A stretch of DNA of 7,492 nt from Bacteroidales bacterium (GTDB taxonomy: Bacteria > Bacteroidota > Bacteroidia > Bacteroidales > WCHB1-69), in the NCBI GenBank assembly GCA_031264975.1, contig JAISDH010000226.1:1-7492 (forward strand), read 5' to 3'. Positions within the stretch are counted from its first letter, which is position 1. Every line of letters begins with the position of its first letter. The translations under genes were made by a program, and so were the position numbers. Positions 1 to 5,842 of this stretch are shown here, one piece after another. The notes beneath the pieces were generated by a model. It was not told the DNA's origin and did no database searches. It was given only the letters and a program-made list of their open reading frames with translations.

Positions 1-2
1 AT

Positions 3-320
3 TTATTAGAAAAACATATCCGAATCAATAAAAATAACAGTGGAAAGCTGATTGGATTTTGTGTGCAGATATGTTTTGAATCCGGTAATAATTCCAGAGA
101 AAGAGCAGAGAAGATACGAAGGACATTTTTGTCTAAGTATCCTAAAAACAGTGCATACATTTCTTTTAAAGAACCAAATTTCAGGGTTAGAGTTGGTGAT
201 TTTAGAACTCGTGCGGAGGCGAGAGGATTTAGAGAAAAGATTTTCGCAGATTTTCCACAGGGTTTTGTTGTAAAAGATGAGGTAAAATATCCTAAACATA
301 TATTTGAAATAACAGAGTAA
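3..320 (+). CDS. SPOR-domain protein, 3' end only (5' end outside window)
   Basis: The reading frame is open from the window edge and ends at TAA 318-320, leaving the last 105 residues. The segment beginning at about codon 16 (KLIGFCVQICFESGNNSRERAEK in part) and running through FRVRVGDFRTRAEARGF to DFPQGFVVKDEV has the pattern of the Bacteroidota SPOR domain: an initial strand carrying VQI, a GNNSR turn, a helix, a second strand carrying VRVGDF, a helix with the AEA residues and a last strand carrying FVV. SPOR domains bind peptidoglycan glycan strands lacking stem peptides, so the protein should act in the periplasm. A GTG at 63 could be mistaken for a start, but homologous sequence continues upstream of it, so this is a truncated gene and not an 85-residue protein. 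The lipoprotein gene starts 27 bp downstream, which allows co-transcription. Any signal peptide or N-terminal domain is not visible. Confidence 0.85.
   Translation, partial: LLEKHIRINKNNSGKLIGFCVQICFESGNNSRERAEKIRRTFLSKYPKNSAYISFKEPNFRVRVGDFRTRAEARGFREKIFADFPQGFVVKDEVKYPKHIFEITE
299..306 (+). promoter_or_regulatory. Possible -7 box for the lipoprotein gene
   Basis: TATATTTG matches the Bacteroidota -7 consensus TAnnTTTG. It lies inside the last codons of the SPOR gene and would start transcription roughly 35 nt before the ATG at 348. I find no convincing TTTG -33 element at the expected distance, so this is tentative; transcription from further upstream would also serve the gene. Confidence 0.3.
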
Positions 321-347
321 GTACAAAAATAAATTAAAAATTTTTCT

Positions 348-2135
348 ATGAAAGCAATAAAAATTTTTTCGATTATCTTATTTAGTTCCGCCGTTATATT
401 TTCCGGATGCGGACTGAAAAAAATGGTAAAAAAACAAAGTCAAGTAACCTATTCGGTAACGCCTAATCCTTTAGAAGCACATGGTGGCAAAATGACAATG
501 GAAATAAAAGGGTCTTATCCTCAAAAATATTTTCATAAGAAAGCCAACGTGACTATCACTCCATTTATCAAAACTGATGATGGGAAAAAAGTGGATTTAC
601 AGCCTATTAAACTCAAAGGTGAAAAAGCGACAGGCGATGGACAAACGATTTCCTTTAAAAATGGAGGTAGTTTTTCTTCTTCTCAAACCGTTGATTACAA
701 TCCATCTTATGCTACATGTATCCTTGCGGGGACGTCTGTTGCCAATTTAAAAACAAAGAGCGCAACTTTTGATGAAGTGTATTTTGGGGAAGGAACCATT
801 GCAACTTCTGAACGCGTAACTACCAATCCTAATTTAGGCTACAAAAAGGATGCTACAAATGGTTCTTATTTGGTATTTGCCGACCATGGTTACACAGGAA
901 AGCAAATTGCAACCAAAGTCGGTTTAATTTATTATGAATTAAACAAAGATAATTTGAATTGGAATGTTCCGCTGAATAAAACGGAAGAAAGTAAACAGGC
1001 ACTGAAAGAACTCATGCCCTTTATGGACAAATATCCTGAAATAATTGGGATAGATATAACCGGCTGGGCTTCTCCTGAAGGCGAATTAGACAGAAATCAG
1101 GAATTATCCGGTAACCGTTCTAAAACAGCTCAAGGTTGGTTTGAAAAAGAATATGATAAATATATCAAAGACAGGGCTAAAGCAGAAAAAGTAAAACCGG
1201 CTGACTTGAAAAAAGACATCAAATTTACTTTGGAAGATAAAGGTGAAGACTGGGACGGATTCCTTTCTGCGATGTCGGCGTCTTCTATAAAGGAAAAAGA
1301 CCAAATTATTAATGTAATTCGTTCACAGGCAGATAGAGACCAACGTCAACAACAAATTCGCAATATGATAGCAATCTATAATGAAATTGACAATATTTTG
1401 CCGGATTTACGTCGTGCCATTATTAAAATCTCTTGTACCGACGCCAAAACCGATGAAGAAATCGCAAGACTTTCTTCTGAACATCCGGATTCATTAAGTT
1501 TGCCCGAATTGTTATATTCCGCATCCTTGACGTCAGATGTAAAAACAAAGGCAACCGTCTTTGAATCCGCTATGAAACTATTCCCTGATGATTACAGAGC
1601 ATATAATGATTTGGGATGTATTAAGGCTTACGAAAAAGATAAAGATGGCGCAAAACAGTTATTTGATAAAGCCAATTCATTATCTCCAAACAACGGAGTT
1701 ATCCTAAATAATATAGGAGTTTTGGCATTGATGAACAAAGATTATGAAGCCGCTAAACAAGCATTCGAGGAATCTGAAAAAGCCGGTTTCTCTCAATCTT
1801 ACAACAATGGCGTATTGGATGTGAAGAATGGCGATTATGCCGCTGCTGCAAGTAAAATGGCAAGTACGAAATGCGATTATAACTTGGCTTTAAATCAAGT
1901 ATTAAGCAAAAACTATACAGGAGCAAAGTCAACGCTTGATTGTATTACGGATAAGACGGCTGACGATTACTATCTCTTGGCAATTGTTGCTGCAAGAACA
2001 AGTAATGAATCTGACATTTATAAAAACCTGAAAGAGGCTTGTTCGATGAACGCAACCTATAAGATACAGGCTGCAAAAGATATGGAGTTTAAAAAATACA
2101 AAGACAATTCCGGATTTAAAGACGCCATTAAATAA
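348..2135 (+). CDS. Lipoprotein with OmpA-like segment and C-terminal TPR-like repeats
   Basis: The 595-residue product starts with a lipoprotein signal: a basic n-region (MKAIK), a hydrophobic stretch to residue 18, and FSG before Cys21. The residues after Cys21 are basic, without the acidic run associated with surface export in Bacteroidota, so a periplasm-facing anchor is likelier. Residues 30-230 are beta-rich and unrecognised. Residues 231-265 carry the OmpA-like signature ITGWASPEG followed by N250, L253 and NRSKTA, the pattern of peptidoglycan-binding OmpA C-terminal domains. A lysine-rich insert follows (268-298), then a helical segment with GEDWDGF and ILPDLRR (299-362), also seen in Bacteroidota OmpA-like proteins. 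Residues 400-580 look like TPR helices, including LFPDDYRAYNDLG and LSPNNGVILNNIGVLA. A scaffold between outer membrane and cell wall is inferred; substrate and partners are unknown. The ATG is chosen because it begins the signal peptide; no clear Shine-Dalgarno precedes it. A terminator follows directly. Confidence 0.85.
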   Translation: MKAIKIFSIILFSSAVIFSGCGLKKMVKKQSQVTYSVTPNPLEAHGGKMTMEIKGSYPQKYFHKKANVTITPFIKTDDGKKVDLQPIKLKGEKATGDGQTISFKNGGSFSSSQTVDYNPSYATCILAGTSVANLKTKSATFDEVYFGEGTIATSERVTTNPNLGYKKDATNGSYLVFADHGYTGKQIATKVGLIYYELNKDNLNWNVPLNKTEESKQALKELMPFMDKYPEIIGIDITGWASPEGELDRNQELSGNRSKTAQGWFEKEYDKYIKDRAKAEKVKPADLKKDIKFTLEDKGEDWDGFLSAMSASSIKEKDQIINVIRSQADRDQRQQQIRNMIAIYNEIDNILPDLRRAIIKISCTDAKTDEEIARLSSEHPDSLSLPELLYSASLTSDVKTKATVFESAMKLFPDDYRAYNDLGCIKAYEKDKDGAKQLFDKANSLSPNNGVILNNIGVLALMNKDYEAAKQAFEESEKAGFSQSYNNGVLDVKNGDYAAAASKMASTKCDYNLALNQVLSKNYTGAKSTLDCITDKTADDYYLLAIVAARTSNESDIYKNLKEACSMNATYKIQAAKDMEFKKYKDNSGFKDAIK

Positions 2136-2154
2136 TAAGCAATAAACATATTTG

Positions 2155-2195
2155 AAAATAAGCGATAGCCTGACAGGTTGTCGCTTATTTTTATT
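2155..2195 (+). terminator. Strong intrinsic terminator after the lipoprotein gene
   Basis: A nearly perfect hairpin is centred on A2173. AAATAAGCGATAGCCT on the left arm pairs with AGGTTGTCGCTTATTT on the right, including a few G-T pairs, around a three-base loop. The right arm runs into a T-rich tract (2188-2195). The stem is about 16-17 bp, and its A-rich base makes it partly symmetrical, so it could also work in reverse. It lies between the stop at 2135 and the nitroreductase ATG at 2211 and should separate the two transcription units. Confidence 0.85.
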
Positions 2196-2210
2196 CTTAA
2201 CAATGATAAA

Positions 2211-2963
2211 ATGAACGAGACAATAAAAACATTGATAGAACATCGAACAATTCGACGATATTCGGACAGGGACATTGATGAAAATACTTTGGAACAGATT
2301 TTAATTGCCGCCATTAGAGGGTCTACAACAGGAAATATACAGCCTTATAGCATTATTGTAAATCGGGATAAGGCAATGAAAGAAAAAATAGCTCCTTTCC
2401 ATTTCAATCAAAAAGCTGTTATGGAAGCTCCTGTTTTGCTTACTTTTTGTGCTGATTTCAATAGGTTTATACAATGGTGTAAACAGAGAGATGCAGATAC
2501 GGACGGTTTTAATAACATGCAATGTTTTATGTGGGGAATCATTGATGCAACAATAGCAACACAAAATGCCTGTATCGCAGCAGAATCGTTGGGATTGGGG
2601 ATTTGTTACATTGGAACAGTCACCTATAACGCTAAAGAATTGAGCGAGATTTATAAACTTCCTGAAAATGTTGTTCCTGTTACATGTATAACCTTAGGTT
2701 ACCCTGCCGAAAATCCTCCCTTAACGGACAGGCTCCCATTAGAAGCAGTTGTTCATCACGAAATTTATCATGATTATTCTCCCAACGATATAAACAGATT
2801 GTATGCCGAAAAAGAAAATTTAGATTCGACAAAACAATTGTTAGAAGAAAATCAATTGGGTAATCTGGCAAAAATATTTACTCAAAAACGATATACAAAA
2901 AAAGACAACGAATACTTCGCAGAACGATTTGTTGCCGTCCTAAAAGAACAGAACTTCTTGTAA
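2211..2963 (+). CDS. Nitroreductase-family FMN oxidoreductase (NfsA/FRP-like)
   Basis: The 250-residue product has the layout of nitroreductase-fold flavoenzymes, which are usually dimers that bind FMN and reduce nitro compounds, quinones or flavins with NAD(P)H in the cytoplasm. Residues 10-22 (EHRTIRRYSDRDI) form the N-terminal FMN-phosphate motif. Residues 38-49 (STTGNIQPYSII) form the second conserved loop, with Q44 in the usual place. Residues 112-137, including ATQNACIAAESLGLGICYIG, form the core helix and glycine-rich turn. Residues 157-165 (VTCITLGYP) form the strand that ends in a G-x-P turn. Length and the extended C-terminal arm fit the NfsA/FRP branch better than the shorter NfsB type. 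The physiological substrate cannot be read from the sequence. A TTG at 2178 in the same frame lies inside the terminator hairpin, so the ATG at 2211 is preferred; no Shine-Dalgarno is evident. The gene is probably monocistronic, with a terminator upstream and a repeat island downstream. Confidence 0.85.
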   Translation: MNETIKTLIEHRTIRRYSDRDIDENTLEQILIAAIRGSTTGNIQPYSIIVNRDKAMKEKIAPFHFNQKAVMEAPVLLTFCADFNRFIQWCKQRDADTDGFNNMQCFMWGIIDATIATQNACIAAESLGLGICYIGTVTYNAKELSEIYKLPENVVPVTCITLGYPAENPPLTDRLPLEAVVHHEIYHDYSPNDINRLYAEKENLDSTKQLLEENQLGNLAKIFTQKRYTKKDNEYFAERFVAVLKEQNFL

Positions 2964-3126
2964 GGAGCACGATTAATGGTTAACGTTAGTGGTTAATATG
3001 AGATTACGAACGATGAAATTTCTGAATCAGGATTTACAGGATGAGTAGGACGTAAATAATGACTAATAAATGTGTGTGAGACAGTCAAAGCCTGAAAGGC
3101 TTGAATCAACAGCACAGCACAACACG
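2964..3126. repeat. Intergenic stretch with short repeat motifs
   Basis: No gene is visible here. GGTTAA occurs twice 13 bp apart near 2976-2997. CAGGAT occurs twice within 3027-3045 (TCAGGATTTACAGGATGA), a motif type familiar from intergenic repeats in several phyla. AAGCCT at 3088-3093 and AGGCTT at 3097-3102 form a 6 bp stem with a three-base loop. None is followed by a T tract, so I do not call a terminator. Confidence 0.45.
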
Positions 3127-3237
3127 TAATGCCGTTAACTTAAGGAATGCTTGAAGGCATTCAACATGGGTAATTCCATGCAAGCAGAGCGCAACTCGGG
3201 GTAAAATACGTTCTCTTTATCGGAACTGCGTGATAGT

Positions 3238-3257
3238 TCAACTCCATTCGGAGTTGA
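3238..3257. repeat. Perfect 8 bp hairpin inside the repeat island
   Basis: TCAACTCC (3238-3245) pairs exactly with GGAGTTGA (3250-3257) around the loop ATTC. The bases after it on the + strand are purine-rich and not a T run, so it is not a typical intrinsic terminator. It lies between the left inverted arm and the first REP-like palindrome. Confidence 0.6.
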
Positions 3258-3300
3258 GAAGGAGAGATATACGGGGGCATTTGTCAGCGTTTTTCTTCTG

Positions 3301-3329
3301 GATTGCTTCACTGCGTTCGCAATGACGGG
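3301..3329 (-). repeat. REP-like palindrome, copy 1 (inverted)
   Basis: It begins GATTGC and ends GCAATGACGGG, so on the minus strand it reads CCCGTCATTGCG...GCAATC. This is the same motif as the two copies that follow. The ATTGC/GCAAT ends can pair to form a stem. Motifs of this type are common intergenic dispersed repeats in many bacterial genomes. Confidence 0.6.
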
Positions 3330-3356
3330 CGAGTGTATGACGACGACATTAACCGA

Positions 3357-3383
3357 CCCGTCATTGCGATGAACGAAGCAATC
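3357..3383 (+). repeat. REP-like palindrome, copy 2
   Basis: It reads CCCGTCATTGCG at the start and GCAATC at the end, in the direct orientation. ATTGC and GCAAT are complementary and bracket a short variable loop. With copy 1 it forms an inverted pair about 27 bp apart, which could fold into a larger cruciform. Confidence 0.6.
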
Positions 3384-3405
3384 AAATACGGAAGAGTTTG
3401 TCAGT

Positions 3406-3432
3406 CCGTCATTGCGAGGCACGACGCAATCC
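3406..3432 (+). repeat. REP-like palindrome, copy 3
   Basis: It reads CCGTCATTGCG at the start and CGCAATCC at the end; ATTGCG (3411-3416) pairs perfectly with CGCAAT (3425-3430). It has the same orientation as copy 2 and ends shortly before the right inverted arm. A shared lead-in is also visible: ATACGG followed by TTTGTCAG occurs at 3269-3287 and again at 3386-3403. Confidence 0.6.
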
Positions 3433-3535
3433 AGTACGTTCTGTCCCCGAGCTGCGCTCCGCTTGCACGGGGTTACCCACATTGAATGCCTTCCGGCATT
3501 CCTTAAGTTGACGACATTGACCTTGTTCCTCGTAG

Positions 3536-3750
3536 CTTGCCTGCCTGTTGCTTGTTGCTTGCTGCCTATTCCCTTCGCCCTTTCATCCCTTCGCCCTTCT
3601 TGGCTTGCCTGCCTGTTGCTTGTTGCTTGCTGCCTTTTTCCCTTCGCCCTTTCGCCCTTTCGCCCTTTCGTCCCTTTCGCCCTTCTTGGCTTGCCTGCCT
3701 GTTGCTTGTTGCCTGTTGCTTGCTGCCTTTTTCCCTTTCGCCCTTTTATA
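3536..3750. repeat. Three-unit tandem array of heptamers and octamers, nearly adenine-free on + strand
   Basis: Three tandem units each begin CTTGCCTGCCTGTTGCTTG: 3536-3603 (68 bp), 3604-3689 (86 bp) and 3690 to about 3750. The first half of each unit is made of heptamers such as TTGCTTG and TTGCCTG; the third unit has one extra heptamer. The second half is made of roughly 8 bp units of TTCGCCCT, more numerous in the middle unit. The + strand has only two A residues between 3535 and 3747 (3568 and 3585), so the minus-strand RNA would be almost free of U. The pattern suggests replication slippage and probable length variation between strains. The array ends about 7 bp beyond the stop codon of the minus-strand transporter gene. 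Confidence 0.8.
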
Positions 3751-3757
3751 CCTTTAA

Positions 3758-5371
3758 TCAAAACCCATTGAACGAAAAGAACAGTGTAGTCCACAACAAT
3801 AAGAAACCGACGATAAACAAAAATAAAATAAATCGCAGTATCCATTTTGCCCAAATAGAATACGGGATACGTGCCACACCCAAACATCCTAATAAGACGC
3901 CGGAAGCGGGCGTTATCATATTCGTAATACCGTCTCCAAATTGAAAGGCAAGCACCATTGTCTGGCGAGAGATATGTACCATGTCGGCAAACTGCGTCAT
4001 AATAGGAATGGTTAAAGCTGCTTTTGCCGAACCGGAGGGAATAATCAGATTCAACGCATTTTGAAATAAATACATCATGGTTAAGGAACCTGTTTCTCCT
4101 GCATTTTTCATCCCATTGGACATGGAATATAGTATGGTATCTATTATCTTACCATCTTGTAAAATAATGATAATCCCACCTGCCAAACCCACAATTAATG
4201 CCGCATTCATGATATCCTTGCATCCTTCCAGAAACAATTTGAAAATGCTATCAATGCCGATTCCGTATGCAATTCCTGATGCGATTCCGAGTACAAAAAA
4301 CAACGTCGCTATTTCCATAACATACCATTGGTAGCCAAGTACTCCGATGATAAGAAACAAAACGGTAAACAGGAGTAAATTCAAAATGAAAAACTGTACT
4401 CCCTTCCGCAATGAAACCAATCCCAAGACGAGAAATAAAACCGTAACAATCGGAATGACCGGTAAAGAATAAACCGTACCCGTCAATGCAATATTGGTGT
4501 AGGGATTTGTTATCGAAAGATAGATAAAGAGCAGTAACAAAAAGCCCCAAACTATCCACGATAGTTTATTTCGTTTTACTTCAATGATTTCGTTTTCAGT
4601 GGCTATATTGCTGCGTTTTCTCCAATAATCGTCCAACTTGTACATAGGAGAAGATTGAGGATTCTTTTTAATTTTACGAGCATACCACAAGACAAATAAA
4701 ATGGCAATCGTAGTAAAGACTACCCAACATAATGTTCTGTACTCCAATCCTGAAAAAGCGGGTAAATCCGCCAAACCCTGAGCAATTCCTATTGTAAAAG
4801 GATTGAATACCGCGCCGGCAAAACCAACATGAACCGCCAAATAACACATCGAAACGCCGACAATAGAATCATATCCCATAGAAATAGCAAGAGGAATAAA
4901 AATAATAACAAAGGCTATTGTCTCTTCACTCATACCAAATACCGCTCCAAACAGACTGAACATTACCATAATACAAACAATAACGATGACATTTACATTT
5001 ACTTTTTCAAACATTTTCATTCGTTGAATTTTTTCCATTGTCTTCAAAAAGGCGCTTATCCCTACATCGATAGCTTTTGTATGATTAAATATCCAAAAAG
5101 CTCCTCCTACAATGAATATGAAGACGATAATGTTTGCTGTCTTGACAAATCCATTAAAGAAGACTGAAAAAACTTGCCAAATCTGAGGCTGGTTTTCTAC
5201 TTGATGATACGAACCGGGAACGACTACTTCCCTGAAGGAATCGCCAACCTGTACGGTTTCTCTAACAAATTCTCCACCAGGAATAATCCACGTGGCAATA
5301 GCTGCAGCAACTATAATAAAAAAAACAAGGGTAAATGTATTGGGAATGCTAAAAGATTTTTTCAATTTCAT
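3758..5371 (-). CDS. YfcC-family (DcuC-like) membrane transporter
   Basis: The 537-residue product is strongly hydrophobic, with roughly 12-13 membrane segments across its length and a cytoplasmic-looking basic loop at about 231-270. The opening SIPNTFTLVFF and TWIIPGGEF (residues 8-35) is characteristic of the YfcC branch of the C4-dicarboxylate anaerobic carrier family in the ion transporter superfamily. Other conserved spots are GMSEET (146-151), HVGFAGAVFNPFTIGIAQ (181-198), the re-entrant-like IPSGSAKA (444-451) and FGDGITNMITPASG (478-491). The two similar halves fit an inverted-repeat transporter fold. Family members have been linked to carboxylates and amino acids; the substrate cannot be assigned here. 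The ATG is supported by GGAG at 5376-5379, four bases upstream, one of the few visible Shine-Dalgarno sequences in the window. It is divergent from acpP and probably transcribed alone. I see no intrinsic terminator after it; a tandem repeat array begins almost at the stop codon. Confidence 0.9.
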   Translation of the reverse strand: MKLKKSFSIPNTFTLVFFIIVAAAIATWIIPGGEFVRETVQVGDSFREVVVPGSYHQVENQPQIWQVFSVFFNGFVKTANIIVFIFIVGGAFWIFNHTKAIDVGISAFLKTMEKIQRMKMFEKVNVNVIVIVCIMVMFSLFGAVFGMSEETIAFVIIFIPLAISMGYDSIVGVSMCYLAVHVGFAGAVFNPFTIGIAQGLADLPAFSGLEYRTLCWVVFTTIAILFVLWYARKIKKNPQSSPMYKLDDYWRKRSNIATENEIIEVKRNKLSWIVWGFLLLLFIYLSITNPYTNIALTGTVYSLPVIPIVTVLFLVLGLVSLRKGVQFFILNLLLFTVLFLIIGVLGYQWYVMEIATLFFVLGIASGIAYGIGIDSIFKLFLEGCKDIMNAALIVGLAGGIIIILQDGKIIDTILYSMSNGMKNAGETGSLTMMYLFQNALNLIIPSGSAKAALTIPIMTQFADMVHISRQTMVLAFQFGDGITNMITPASGVLLGCLGVARIPYSIWAKWILRFILFLFIVGFLLLWTTLFFSFNGF

Positions 5372-5414
5372 GGGACTCCGGTTTAAAATGATGCCAAAAT
5401 TAGGTCAAACTACC

Positions 5415-5428
5415 CCTCTCAATAGAGG
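5415..5428 (-). promoter_or_regulatory. Small hairpin in the transporter leader
   Basis: CCTCT (5415-5419) and AGAGG (5424-5428) are perfectly complementary around a four-base loop. If transcription starts just after the box at 5435-5442, this stem would sit almost at the 5' end of the transporter mRNA, where it might protect the transcript. Any function is inferred. Confidence 0.35.
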
Positions 5429-5434
5429 TTTTTG

Positions 5435-5442
5435 CAAAGATA
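5435..5442 (-). promoter_or_regulatory. Putative -7 box of the transporter gene
   Basis: On the minus strand this reads TATCTTTG, an exact match to TAnnTTTG. It predicts a start near 5429 and a leader of about 60 nt. TTGG on the minus strand at 5466-5469 is a possible -33 element, but the spacing (23 bp) is somewhat long. Confidence 0.55.
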
Positions 5443-5563
5443 TAATTTTATTTGCGAATAATTGCCCAATAAAAATAACAATTCATTTGGTTGATTTCAA
5501 GCAAAATAAAAATCTGAGAGCGATTTTTTTTCGTATTTCCGCCGTTCCAATGGCAAAAAATTG

Positions 5564-5571
5564 TACTTTTG
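5564..5571 (+). promoter_or_regulatory. Putative -7 box of the acpP operon
   Basis: TACTTTTG matches TAnnTTTG exactly and is followed by GCAGC, a common context for Bacteroidota start sites. Transcription would begin at about 5577, leaving a leader of roughly 23 nt before the ATG at 5600. A clean TTTG -33 box is not seen. A run of eight T (5524-5531) lies about 35 bp upstream and could act as an A/T-rich upstream element. Confidence 0.6.
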
Positions 5572-5599
5572 CAGCACGGAAATTTAAAAATGTAAACTT

Positions 5600-5833
5600 A
5601 TGAACATTGAAGAGAAAGTAATAGCAATTGTTGCAGATAAACTTGGAAGAGACGTAGCGGAAGTTACTCCTGAGAAGAGTTTTGTAAACGATTTAGGTGC
5701 GGATTCATTGGATACTGTAGAGCTTCTAATGGTTTTTGAAAATGAGTTCAAGGTTAAAATTCCTGAAGACGTTCAGGAAAGAATTGCAACTGTAAGAGAT
5801 GCTGTTAACTTTATTACAGAATCCACGAAATAA
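5600..5833 (+). CDS. acpP: Acyl carrier protein
   Basis: This 77-residue acidic protein has the standard length and sequence of AcpP. Ser36 in the motif LGADSLD (32-38) is the site where holo-ACP synthase attaches 4'-phosphopantetheine, and DSLDTVELLM forms the recognition helix II that partner enzymes dock on. The N-terminal helix (IEEKVIAIVADKLG) and the final helix (TVRDAVNFI) are also typical. In the cytoplasm it carries growing acyl chains through type II fatty acid synthesis and also supplies lipid A and phospholipid synthesis. It is the first gene of the cluster and lies only 9 bp before fabF, whose enzyme uses acyl- and malonyl-AcpP. The leader is A-rich with no clear Shine-Dalgarno, which is normal for this phylum. 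Identification is secure. Confidence 0.98.
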   Translation: MNIEEKVIAIVADKLGRDVAEVTPEKSFVNDLGADSLDTVELLMVFENEFKVKIPEDVQERIATVRDAVNFITESTK

Positions 5834-5842
5834 TTCTTGTTT

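Larger units (their letters stand above)
3127..3519. repeat. Composite element bounded by 75 bp inverted arms
   Basis: The left arm (3127-3201) and the reverse complement of the right arm (3445-3519) align without gaps at about 63 of 75 positions, and nearly all differences are transitions. Each arm holds a small hairpin: GAATGC/GCATTC at 3145-3162 in the left arm, and GAATGCC/GGCATTC at 3484-3501 in the right arm. The right arm also holds a CCCCG/CGGGG hairpin (3445-3472), which is weakened in the left arm. Between the arms lie an 8 bp perfect hairpin (3238-3257) and three REP-like palindromes. I see no open frame resembling a transposase and no target-site duplication at the edges. It could be a non-autonomous (MITE-like) element, or two copies of one dispersed repeat in opposite orientation. 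Base composition is clearly richer in GC than the flanking genes. Confidence 0.6.

Noticed and set aside
52..273. 73-codon open frame on the + strand
   Set aside because: It overlaps the SPOR coding frame in another register, and only the frame ending at 320 gives a recognisable domain.
2178..2210. TTG start of the nitroreductase 33 bases upstream
   Set aside because: It lies inside the terminator hairpin, and the added residues are unlike the family; the ATG at 2211 gives the normal N-terminus.
3088..3102. Hairpin as terminator of the nitroreductase gene
   Set aside because: The stem is only 6 bp, lies more than 120 bp after the stop codon and has no T run after it.
3536..3750. CRISPR array
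   Set aside because: There are no regular spacers of unrelated sequence; units are contiguous and consist of smaller repeats with uneven lengths. No cas gene is nearby.
3135..3887. A 250-codon open frame on the minus strand across the repeat island
   Set aside because: It runs through inverted arms, REP palindromes and the U-poor tandem array, whose sequence hardly allows stop codons, then overlaps the 3' end of the transporter gene by 130 bases in another frame. The predicted protein is low-complexity repeat translation with no domain.
3412..3944. Overlapping + strand open frames rich in Cys, Leu and Pro over the tandem array
   Set aside because: All three + frames stay open across the array because it has almost no A and so no stop codons. 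The products (ACCLLPVACC-type repeats) are translations of the repeat and run antisense into the transporter gene.
4251..5167. Open frames overlapping the transporter gene in other frames
   Set aside because: They are frame or strand shadows of a gene with clear family motifs and show no domain of their own.
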